From the NCBI GenBank assembly GCA_027033555.1, contig JALVLE010000276.1:1-9389 (forward strand): a stretch of 9,389 nucleotides of DNA. The letters run 5' to 3'. The DNA is from Caldifarciminota bacterium. GTDB lineage: Bacteria; Hydrothermota; Hydrothermia; UBA1063; CAJXJZ01. Under the pieces are notes generated by a model. It worked only from the letters and a program-made list of their open reading frames with translations, was not told the origin of the DNA and searched no databases. This document shows positions 1 to 6,061 of this stretch, one piece after another (positions within the stretch are counted from its first letter, which is position 1; each line of letters starts with the position of its first letter). Both the position numbers and the translations under genes were made by a program.

Positions 1-520
1 TGTCCTTAACCTGTATAGAAAAAGGCCCTATACTTGTATAAACGGTTCCAACGTATGGCATTGCAAGCAATTCTCTGTATAATGAAATTACTTCTTTGTT
101 TGTTTCAGGATCTATAAAATGGGGTATGATCTCGGCTAATGGTTTTAGCACAAATTCCCTTTCTCTGAACCTGGGGTGCGGAACAGATAGGTATTTGCTC
201 TTTATAATGCGTTTTTCGTAAAAAATAATGTCAATATCTATCTCTCGTGGTTCCATGTGTCCGGAAGTCCTTCCCATATCTTTTTCAATTTTTTTAAGTG
301 CTTTTAAGAGTCTGTAAGGTGTTAAAGCTGTCTCAGCGAGCACTGCCATGTTTAAGTAGGGATCCTGGTCTGCATTGTCCCATGGAAGCGTTTCTATAAC
401 AGATGATAGTTTCAATATATGTATGCCCCGTGTTTTCATGTATTCAACGGCTTTTTGGAGGTTTTTAGACCTGTTTCCTTTGTTTGAACCGAGGGAAAGT
501 GCGATTTTGTATAAGTGCAT
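1..520 (-). CDS. folK: FolK, 6-hydroxymethyl-7,8-dihydropterin pyrophosphokinase (3' end outside window)
   Basis: HPPK transfers pyrophosphate from ATP to 6-hydroxymethyl-7,8-dihydropterin, the step before dihydropteroate synthase in cytoplasmic folate synthesis. I translated the minus strand from the ATG at 520-518; 173 codons are visible. The N-terminus has the family start SLGSNKGNR (residues 9-17), then QDPYLNMA (52-59), and the metal-binding block EPREIDIDII (90-99). R92, D95, D97 and H115 fall at the same numbers as the catalytic and substrate residues of the E. coli enzyme. VPHPRFREREFVLKPLAEI (113-131) is the usual C-terminal signature. One deviation: E90 replaces the Gly/Ala usual just before the PR of the signature. 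E. coli FolK is about 159 residues; this one is still open at residue 173, so it has a C-terminal tail or a fused domain of unknown extent. The start is fixed by an in-frame TAA only three codons upstream. It is divergent from the lipoprotein gene. Confidence 0.95.
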   Translation of the reverse strand, partial: MHLYKIALSLGSNKGNRSKNLQKAVEYMKTRGIHILKLSSVIETLPWDNADQDPYLNMAVLAETALTPYRLLKALKKIEKDMGRTSGHMEPREIDIDIIFYEKRIIKSKYLSVPHPRFREREFVLKPLAEIIPHFIDPETNKEVISLYRELLAMPYVGTVYTSIGPFSIQVKD

Positions 521-554
521 GGTTAAATTTTATTGCACCTTTCACATCCTTCAA
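521..554 (-). promoter_or_regulatory. Predicted folK promoter, apparently giving a leaderless mRNA
   Basis: On the minus strand TAAAAT (532-527, 5 of 6 matches to the -10 consensus) lies exactly six bases before the folK ATG, which places the expected transcription start on the A of the start codon. TTGAAG (554-549) is 16 bp upstream and matches the first four bases of TTGACA. The only Shine-Dalgarno-like bases (AAAGG) are too far upstream and would lie in the untranscribed part. The same TAAAAT-N6-ATG arrangement precedes dnaB. Predicted from sequence only. Confidence 0.5.
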
Positions 555-557
555 AGT

Positions 558-586
558 TTGGAATTTTATCTTTGTTAGGGTATAAT
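558..586 (+). promoter_or_regulatory. Predicted sigma-70-type promoter of the lipoprotein/OmpA operon
   Basis: TTGGAA (558-563) and a perfect TATAAT (581-586) are separated by the optimal 17 bp. Transcription would start near 592-594, leaving only a few bases before the Shine-Dalgarno at 598, so the 5' leader would be very short. The -10 lies in the palindrome GTATAATTTATAC (580-592), which also reads as a -10 on the other strand. Its -35 is only three bases from the -35 proposed for folK, so the two promoters are back to back. Confidence 0.6.
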
Positions 587-597
587 TTATACATTAG

Positions 598-604
598 AAG
601 GAGG
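598..604 (+). promoter_or_regulatory. Ribosome binding site of the lipoprotein gene
   Basis: AAGGAGG with a seven-base spacing to the ATG at 612. It is a near-perfect anti-Shine-Dalgarno match, which shows that this genome uses the classical initiation route and makes the missing sites before dnaB, folK and namZ meaningful. Confidence 0.85.
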
Positions 605-611
605 ATTTTAT

Positions 612-1646
612 ATGAAGAAAGTTGTAATATACATGGTCCTATTATTGGTAATGATGATGGGATGTGTAAAAATACCACAGAAGATGCCTGTATGGGAGGT
701 AACCCTGAATATTCCTGCCATAGATACCACTTTAACCATGCACGATCTTGACGAAGAAAAGGATGAGGTGTTTATTTCCGGGGATACAGTATTTTATGGG
801 GAAGATACGGTATTTTATGATAAGGTGATTCCCAATGTGGAAATCCCTTTTGTGAGTTCTAAGTATGCTCACAATCTCCCTTCTTCTCTTGATTCTACTG
901 CAACACATATAAGAAGTGTTCTTACGAGAGTTTATTATGGTGCCTATATTACAGGAAGAATAGATAGCCTTACTACCGGTAATCTCAGAATTACATTTAA
1001 AACCAATGATACAACCTATGTCCAAACAGATTCAGTTGCTTTAAATCCGGGGAATTATTATAATTATCCGGTTGTTTCCCATATTGATAATATCCCTCTT
1101 GGTCCATTTACTGTGGAGGTTGTCATTGATTCTTTGCGTGGAAGCGGGTTTCTTGATACGGTTAAGGCTTTTTACAGGATACCTTTTAGCGCAAGATTTT
1201 TAGGAGATACTCTAGTAACTATTTTGAAAGAGGTTAAAGTACCTGAAGATATAAAAGATGAAACAGGCGAGGTTGATACATTTATAAGAAACAATTACGT
1301 ATTACATCTTTCCATCTGGAATCTTTTGCCAGTTGAGCTTGTTATGAATGCCTGGCTATTTACAAAGGACACACAACGAGTTTACACTTTGCTGGATACG
1401 TTTCATTTGCCAATACCTCCACTCACCAATGGTATGACACAGGGGCAGGAGGCCTTTTTATCAAAAGATATAGTGATTCCGGATACGTTTTTTGATTATC
1501 TTGGAGATGATAGTATTTTTGTAAAAGCAGAGGTTTTAATTCCACCCCGGAATGATACAGTGTTTTTTACAGCTGAGGATTATATAAGAGTGTGGGGATA
1601 CATTGGTATAGAAAAATATATTAATTTAAATGGAGGTAATCAATGA
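612..1646 (+). CDS. Predicted outer-envelope lipoprotein of unknown function
   Basis: The 344-residue product starts with two lysines and a hydrophobic stretch (residues 4-16), followed by M-M-G-C with the cysteine at 18. This is a plausible, slightly non-canonical lipobox for signal peptidase II, and residue 19 (Val) is not an Asp retention signal. The mature part is rich in Thr, Asp, Val and aromatic residues with alternating hydrophobic positions, which suggests beta-sandwich folding. I recognise no catalytic motif. A small duplication (DTVFY at 58-62 and 65-69) lies near the start of the mature region. The ATG has a strong Shine-Dalgarno and an upstream promoter. The stop overlaps the start of the next gene (ATGA), so the two are probably co-translated, and this lipoprotein may accompany the downstream barrel protein in the outer membrane (inference). 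No function is assigned. Confidence 0.85.
   Translation: MKKVVIYMVLLLVMMMGCVKIPQKMPVWEVTLNIPAIDTTLTMHDLDEEKDEVFISGDTVFYGEDTVFYDKVIPNVEIPFVSSKYAHNLPSSLDSTATHIRSVLTRVYYGAYITGRIDSLTTGNLRITFKTNDTTYVQTDSVALNPGNYYNYPVVSHIDNIPLGPFTVEVVIDSLRGSGFLDTVKAFYRIPFSARFLGDTLVTILKEVKVPEDIKDETGEVDTFIRNNYVLHLSIWNLLPVELVMNAWLFTKDTQRVYTLLDTFHLPIPPLTNGMTQGQEAFLSKDIVIPDTFFDYLGDDSIFVKAEVLIPPRNDTVFFTAEDYIRVWGYIGIEKYINLNGGNQ
783..819 (+). repeat. Short tandem duplication inside the lipoprotein gene
   Basis: GATACAGTATTTTATG (783-798) and GATACGGTATTTTATG (804-819) differ at one base and repeat with a 21-base period, so the reading frame is kept and the protein shows DTVFY twice, seven residues apart. It is a minor in-gene repeat, not a mobile or regulatory repeat. 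Confidence 0.6.
1632..1637 (+). promoter_or_regulatory. Ribosome binding site of the barrel/OmpA gene
   Basis: GGAGGT, six bases before the ATG at 1643, lies inside the last codons of the lipoprotein gene. It supports the ATGA-overlapping start over any later Met. Confidence 0.85.
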
Positions 1647-4051
1647 GAAAAACAAAGGCTTTGCTTTTATCTTTCTTTCTGTTTGGTGCTATTTATGCCT
1701 TTCCTCTTGAGCCACAGACAGGCTCTTATTATGGGTTTGCAGGTACATTTGGTCCGCATGCTTTGTTTGTTGCGCCTTCCAACCTTGCTCTTCCAAGGAG
1801 CCCCGTATTTTATCTATATTTACCGTATGTTCATCTTGGTGTTACCAATAACGTTATGGATATCTCATTGTTTAATCATATCTTCCAGCTGGATACCTTA
1901 AAAGATGCCGATAAACAAACTCTTCTTGATAGAATTAAACACAATTCCTGGAATACAAGCTTTGCTAATTCTGCCGTTTTGGGCGTATCAATAGGGAACT
2001 TTGCACTTGGTGTTAGAGAGTTCGGTGGTGTAAGAGCAAAAGTCCCCAGGGACCTTCTAAATCTAATGCTTCTGGGCAATGAACTTGGGCGTGTGTATGA
2101 TTTCAGCGATTTTAGATTTGAGTATATGACTGGGATGGAAGCGAGTCTGGGAGGGGCCTATACCATTAACATAGAAAATTACAAAAATCTAAACAACCTC
2201 AATGTAGGGGTTTCTATAGGATATATTTATGCTTCTACATTTGGAATGGAAATAGACAGTGGAAGCCCACTTCCAGCTTATTTTTCTATTGATAGTGTAC
2301 ATTCTGCTTTTATAAGTGATTCGCATTACCTTGCCTTACCCGATACTGTTTATCTTAAATATGCTGAGGGAGGAACAGGATACAGGATAAATCTTGGCGT
2401 ATCTTCGCAATTGAACAGAGAAGTTTCAGTGGCAATAGGGCTTGAAAATGCGCTTTCAGACATTTACTGGAATAAAAATCCCTTTTATGGGATGACATAT
2501 CTTAATGTGAGAAAATTTAAATTGCAAAGCCTAATTGACTCTGCATACAGAGACACCTTTATAGATACTCTGACGACTGATACTGTGCATCGGGCTTTCC
2601 ATACCTCTTTACCGAGAATTCTCAGAATAGGTCTGAATTACAAAAGCAGTTCGCAACCCATTACCACATATCTTGATTACGAGCAGGGTTTCAGTAATGG
2701 TGTATTTTCCACTACTGTTCCAAAGCTTTCTTTTGGTGCCGAGTATAATCCATTGAGCTTTATCCCGGTTCGCCTCGGTTTTACTGTGGGCGGAGATGTT
2801 GGATTTGGATTTAACACCGGAATTGGTTTGAGATTCCCGTATTTCTTCCTTGATATCGGTTATTCTGCACACAATGGACTGTTTAACTCAGCAGAAGGAG
2901 AGGAGATTACATTTGCCCTGGGTTCAAGGGCTCCGCTCACCGGTTATATAAGAGGAAAGGTTGAAGATTCTATTACCGGTGAGCCCCTTATCGCTGATAT
3001 TAATGTATATACACCCAAAAAACACTTCAGGATAAAAAGTGATAGCATGGGATATTTTATGTTAAAGGTCCCTGAGGGGAAGACGCATCTTAAAATTATG
3101 AGAGAAGACTATTTTACAAAGGACGTGTATGTGGACGTAATGCCAAAAGAAAAAGTGGAGCTTAATGTAAAACTCCTTGCAAAGATAGGGAAGATTGTTA
3201 TGACAGTTGTTAATAAGACTACACAGAGGCCTGTTGATTCTGCAGATGTTTATCTGGTGGGAGAGGATGGCACCGAAAAACTTTATAAGACAGATTCAAT
3301 TGGAGTGGTTAAAGCCAAGTTATTTGCAGGTACATACAGGCTCAAGGTATATAAGGAAGGTTATCTTCTTTATCAGGATGAAATAGTAATTGAACCTTCT
3401 CAGCTTCTTGCAAAAAGAATAGAACTTGTTCCTGCAGAAGGGAAACTCCTTGGCAGAGTATATAATGCAAAGACCATGCAGGGACTTGAGGCTGTGGTAT
3501 ATGTGTATGATTCAACCGGGCAAAAGGAAATCACCAGGACTTCAACAACAAAGAAGGGTGAGTATTCATTTATCCTGCCACAGGGCGAGTATAAAGTAAA
3601 AGCTATCGCCAAAGACAAAAAATACCTGCCTCAGGAGGCTACAATTGTAGTTGAAGGCGGAAAAGAAACAGTAAGAGACTTTGCATTACTTAAGAAGAAA
3701 ATGAGATTTACCTTTAGAAACATCTATTTTGACTTCAATAAATCCACAATAAGACCAGAATCTTATCCTGTGCTGGATTCTATTGTGCAGTGGCTGAAAG
3801 AAAATCCCACGGTTAAAGTGAGAATTGAGGGACACACAGATACACGGGGTTCAAGATGGTATAATAAGAGACTTTCTCAGGCGCGGGCAAATGCGGTAAG
3901 AGAGTATCTCATTCAGCACGGTATAGATCCCAAGAGACTTGTTGCAGTGGGTTACGGAGAAGAAAGGCCGGTAGTCTTCCCTGAGAGAACGGAAGAGGAT
4001 TATCAGAAGAACAGGCGTGTTGAATTCTACATTCTTGGTGAAGTCAAATAG
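1643..4051 (+). CDS. Outer-membrane beta-barrel protein with three Ig-like regulatory repeats and a C-terminal OmpA peptidoglycan-binding domain
   Basis: The 802-residue protein has a Sec signal peptide (basic RKTK, hydrophobic 6-18, likely cleavage after IYA at 17-19). Residues about 20-432 are rich in Gly, aromatic residues and alternating beta-strands, with an N-terminal segment like that of DUF5723/PorV-type barrels (APSNLA near the start). Three carboxypeptidase-regulatory-like beta-sandwich repeats follow, at about 434-513, 514-597 and 598-683. Each has a G-x-V/I start, a mid-repeat DS-x-G or KKGEY element, and a G-x-Y/H-x-L/V-K strand. The end (687-802) is an OmpA-like domain: IYFDFNKSTIR (694-704), GHTDTRG (730-736) and NKRLSQARA (741-749). 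D733 and R748 match the residues that hold diaminopimelate in this family. The protein would tie the outer membrane to the wall, with the repeats as a periplasmic spacer (inference). It is the second gene of an operon with the lipoprotein and ends at a terminator. Confidence 0.88.
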   Translation: MRKTKALLLSFFLFGAIYAFPLEPQTGSYYGFAGTFGPHALFVAPSNLALPRSPVFYLYLPYVHLGVTNNVMDISLFNHIFQLDTLKDADKQTLLDRIKHNSWNTSFANSAVLGVSIGNFALGVREFGGVRAKVPRDLLNLMLLGNELGRVYDFSDFRFEYMTGMEASLGGAYTINIENYKNLNNLNVGVSIGYIYASTFGMEIDSGSPLPAYFSIDSVHSAFISDSHYLALPDTVYLKYAEGGTGYRINLGVSSQLNREVSVAIGLENALSDIYWNKNPFYGMTYLNVRKFKLQSLIDSAYRDTFIDTLTTDTVHRAFHTSLPRILRIGLNYKSSSQPITTYLDYEQGFSNGVFSTTVPKLSFGAEYNPLSFIPVRLGFTVGGDVGFGFNTGIGLRFPYFFLDIGYSAHNGLFNSAEGEEITFALGSRAPLTGYIRGKVEDSITGEPLIADINVYTPKKHFRIKSDSMGYFMLKVPEGKTHLKIMREDYFTKDVYVDVMPKEKVELNVKLLAKIGKIVMTVVNKTTQRPVDSADVYLVGEDGTEKLYKTDSIGVVKAKLFAGTYRLKVYKEGYLLYQDEIVIEPSQLLAKRIELVPAEGKLLGRVYNAKTMQGLEAVVYVYDSTGQKEITRTSTTKKGEYSFILPQGEYKVKAIAKDKKYLPQEATIVVEGGKETVRDFALLKKKMRFTFRNIYFDFNKSTIRPESYPVLDSIVQWLKENPTVKVRIEGHTDTRGSRWYNKRLSQARANAVREYLIQHGIDPKRLVAVGYGEERPVVFPERTEEDYQKNRRVEFYILGEVK

Positions 4052-4057
4052 GTTTTT

Positions 4058-4080
4058 GGGGGCTTAAGGCCCCCTTTTTT
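4058..4080 (+). terminator. Intrinsic (Rho-independent) terminator
   Basis: GGGGGC (4058-4063), loop TTAAG, GCCCCC (4069-4074), then six T (4075-4080). It is a perfect six-pair GC stem with a five-base loop, starting seven bases after the stop of the barrel/OmpA gene. The T-run touches the ATG of namZ at 4081, so any transcript reaching namZ from upstream must read through it. On the minus strand the stem is followed by A residues, so it works in one direction only. Confidence 0.92.
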
Positions 4081-5226
4081 ATGATTTATCCTGGGTTATA
4101 TTCATTCATTGAAAAAAAACAAGTCCTGAAAAAAATAAGATTTGCAATCCTGTCTCATCAAGCTGCTTGTGATTTAAACTATAGATTTACTGTGAGTGTT
4201 CTTCTGGATGAAGGCTTTAACGTAGTTGTTATTTTTTCGCCCGAACATGGTTTTTTTTCTGAGGAACAGGATCAGAAATCTGTCCCGCATAGAATGCTCT
4301 GGAAAATTCCAGTGTTTAGCCTGTATGGAGAACACCTTGTCCCTCCAGATGAATTCCTTCATAAGTTTGACGCACTTATTATTGATCTTGTGGATATAGG
4401 TACCAGGTATTATACTTACATATGGACAGCGGTATTGTTTCTTAAAAGACTTTCTGGTAAGGATAAAAAGGTGTTTGTGCTGGACAGGCCAAATCCTCTC
4501 GGTGGTGATTTTATTGAAGGGCCTATACTGAAAGAGGAGTATTTTAGTTTTGTGGGACTTTTGCCATTACCTGTTGTTCATGGAATGACTTTTGGGGAGC
4601 TTATTAAATATGCTGTAGATTATTATAAACTGGATGTTGATGTTGAAATATGCCCTGTAAAAGGATATAAAAGGAGTATGGGGTTTTATGAGTTGGGCCT
4701 GGATTTTATTCCTCCATCTCCCAATATGCCTTTTATTACAACTGCGTATGTTTATCCCGGTATGTGTCTTCTTGAGGCAACCAATATTTCTGAAGGAAGG
4801 GGAACCACCCGTCCATTTGAGATTTTCGGTGCACCTTTTATGAATCCCTTTAAGCTTGTGAAATACCTTGGTTTTGTAGATGGAGCTATAGTGAGGCCTT
4901 ATTACTTCATTCCCACATTTAATAAATATAAAGGTAAGCTCACAGGTGGTGGATTTATTCACGTAAAAAACTTCAAAAGGTTTAAACCCTTTTCTTTTGG
5001 AATAAAGCTTATAAAAACAATAAGGGAGTTGTATGGAGATAAATTTAAGTTCAGGTCCCCTCCTTATGAATATGAGAAGGAAAAAATGCCCTTTGATATC
5101 TTAACAGGCTCTGATTTTATAAGAAAACATATAGACAAATTTTCATTAGAGGATTTTGAAAGTATATGGGAAGAGGATGTAGAGAAGTTCAGGAACATAA
5201 GGGACAGGTATTTGATTTATGCGTGA
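4081..5226 (+). CDS. namZ: NamZ-type exo-beta-N-acetylmuramidase (DUF1343, glycoside hydrolase family 171)
   Basis: Family members (B. subtilis NamZ, formerly YbbC) cleave MurNAc from the non-reducing ends of peptidoglycan fragments. The 381-residue product carries the DUF1343 motifs in order: FSPEHGF (52-58), DIGTRYYTY (105-113), LDRPNPLGG (134-142), HGMTFGEL (167-174), PPSPNMP (211-217) and TNISEGRGTT (234-243). E55 and E238 are conserved acidic residues likely to matter in the active site. Unlike the secreted Bacillus enzyme there is no signal peptide: the protein starts MIYPGLYSFIEKK and lines up with the usual mature N-terminus, and the only in-frame codon run upstream ends at a TGA (4039) with no start codon. 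It is therefore probably cytoplasmic. No Shine-Dalgarno is visible, because the terminator T-run fills the space. The gene overlaps murU by eight bases and heads a MurNAc salvage cassette. The family assignment is firm; the exact substrate is inferred. Confidence 0.9.
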   Translation: MIYPGLYSFIEKKQVLKKIRFAILSHQAACDLNYRFTVSVLLDEGFNVVVIFSPEHGFFSEEQDQKSVPHRMLWKIPVFSLYGEHLVPPDEFLHKFDALIIDLVDIGTRYYTYIWTAVLFLKRLSGKDKKVFVLDRPNPLGGDFIEGPILKEEYFSFVGLLPLPVVHGMTFGELIKYAVDYYKLDVDVEICPVKGYKRSMGFYELGLDFIPPSPNMPFITTAYVYPGMCLLEATNISEGRGTTRPFEIFGAPFMNPFKLVKYLGFVDGAIVRPYYFIPTFNKYKGKLTGGGFIHVKNFKRFKPFSFGIKLIKTIRELYGDKFKFRSPPYEYEKEKMPFDILTGSDFIRKHIDKFSLEDFESIWEEDVEKFRNIRDRYLIYA

Positions 5227-6061
5227 GGCCATTATTCTTGCTGCTGGGTTTGGTATGCGGCTGAGGCCTATAACAGATGTTATTCCGAAGGCTGTTTTCC
5301 CTGTATTGGAAAGGCCTCTTGTTGTATGGCAGATAGAGAGATTAAAAGAGAGGGGTTTTAAAAGATTTTATATAAATACGCATTATCTTGCAGAAAAGGT
5401 GGTAAAAGCTGTGAAGGATTATGGGGAAGGGGACAATGTGATTTTTCAACAAGAGAATCCGATACTTTTGACAGGTGGAGGTCTTAAGGGCCTCCTTGAA
5501 AAGGTTAAAAATGGGCATGTGCTTGTACATAATGTAGATATTATAGAGGATTTCAATCTGGAAGAGCTATTTAGAGTACACGAGCTGGAGGATAACGATA
5601 TTACCTGGGAACTTGCAGAAGATAAAGGCACTGTGAAGGTGAATAAAAATAGAGTGGTTGACATTGGAGATGATGGTGTTGCTTTTACCGGTGTAGGTGT
5701 TTATAAAAAAGAGATAATTTCTTTAATGCCTGCTCGTAGGTTTCATCTTATCCCCTGGATAAAAGAGCACATTGAAAGATTAAAAGTAGGATATGTGCTT
5801 ACAGATAAGTTTTGGGTGGATATGGGAACACCATCAGGTGTATTTCTCGCATATAAGCATCTTTTGAAAAATAAATCCCTGATATTGGGGAATGTAACGG
5901 GAAAGGTAAGGTTTAGAGGTTTCGTATATATTGGCAAAAATGTAAAAATTTATGGAACAGGTGTAATTGAGGACACGATTGTTCTTGGTAGGGCAGTGAT
6001 CAATGGCACCTTTAACATTAGAAGGAGTATTATCTATGAAGACAGAAGAGTTGCCTTTTGA
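5219..6061 (+). CDS. murU: MurU-like N-acetylmuramate-1-phosphate uridylyltransferase with C-terminal hexapeptide-type extension
   Basis: This is a sugar-nucleotidyltransferase of 280 residues. The N-terminal signature is ILAAGFGMRLRPITD (6-20) followed by PKAVFPV (23-29); K24 is the usual phosphate-contacting lysine. TGGGLKGL matches the TGGGI segment of Pseudomonas MurU. D107 (in HNVDI) and D201 (in WVDMGTP) are the expected metal-binding aspartates. The proposed reaction is MurNAc-1-phosphate + UTP to UDP-MurNAc + PPi, in the cytoplasm. The core alone could be any NDP-sugar pyrophosphorylase; MurU is preferred because namZ lies directly upstream and an AmgK-type kinase directly downstream. 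Residues about 220-275 form short repeats such as VYIGKNVKIYG and TIVLGRAVING, resembling a small left-handed beta-helix; Pseudomonas MurU (about 223 residues) lacks this. The ATG lies in the end of namZ (8-base overlap) with only weak AAGGG/AGG upstream, so coupled translation is likely. Confidence 0.8.
   Translation: MREAIILAAGFGMRLRPITDVIPKAVFPVLERPLVVWQIERLKERGFKRFYINTHYLAEKVVKAVKDYGEGDNVIFQQENPILLTGGGLKGLLEKVKNGHVLVHNVDIIEDFNLEELFRVHELEDNDITWELAEDKGTVKVNKNRVVDIGDDGVAFTGVGVYKKEIISLMPARRFHLIPWIKEHIERLKVGYVLTDKFWVDMGTPSGVFLAYKHLLKNKSLILGNVTGKVRFRGFVYIGKNVKIYGTGVIEDTIVLGRAVINGTFNIRRSIIYEDRRVAF
6021..6027 (+). promoter_or_regulatory. Ribosome binding site that fixes the amgK start at 6036
   Basis: GAAGGAG lies eight bases before the ATG at 6036. 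The in-frame ATG at 6003, eleven codons earlier, has no purine-rich site in front of it and would add a tail not expected in the family, so 6036 is chosen. Confidence 0.85.

Noticed and set aside
375..751. Small plus-strand open frames at 375-578 and 533-751
   Set aside because: They lie antisense to folK or out of frame over the promoter and lipoprotein start, with no ribosome sites and no recognisable protein features.
4567..4962. Minus-strand open frame of 131 codons inside namZ, and similar ones inside dnaB (7455-7820, 7902-8261)
   Set aside because: They are antisense to strongly conserved genes, have low-complexity or biased composition, and show no promoter or ribosome site. They are shadows of the real coding frames.
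6003..6035. Upstream ATG at 6003 as the amgK start, adding 11 residues
   Set aside because: No ribosome site precedes it and it would lie 59 bases inside murU. The ATG at 6036 has GAAGGAG at ideal spacing and gives the expected kinase N-terminus.
5219..6061. GlmU or mannose-1-phosphate guanylyltransferase
   Set aside because: It is too short for GlmU, has no full acetyltransferase domain, and its TGGG segment and AmgK neighbour fit MurU better. Substrate specificity is still not proven by sequence.
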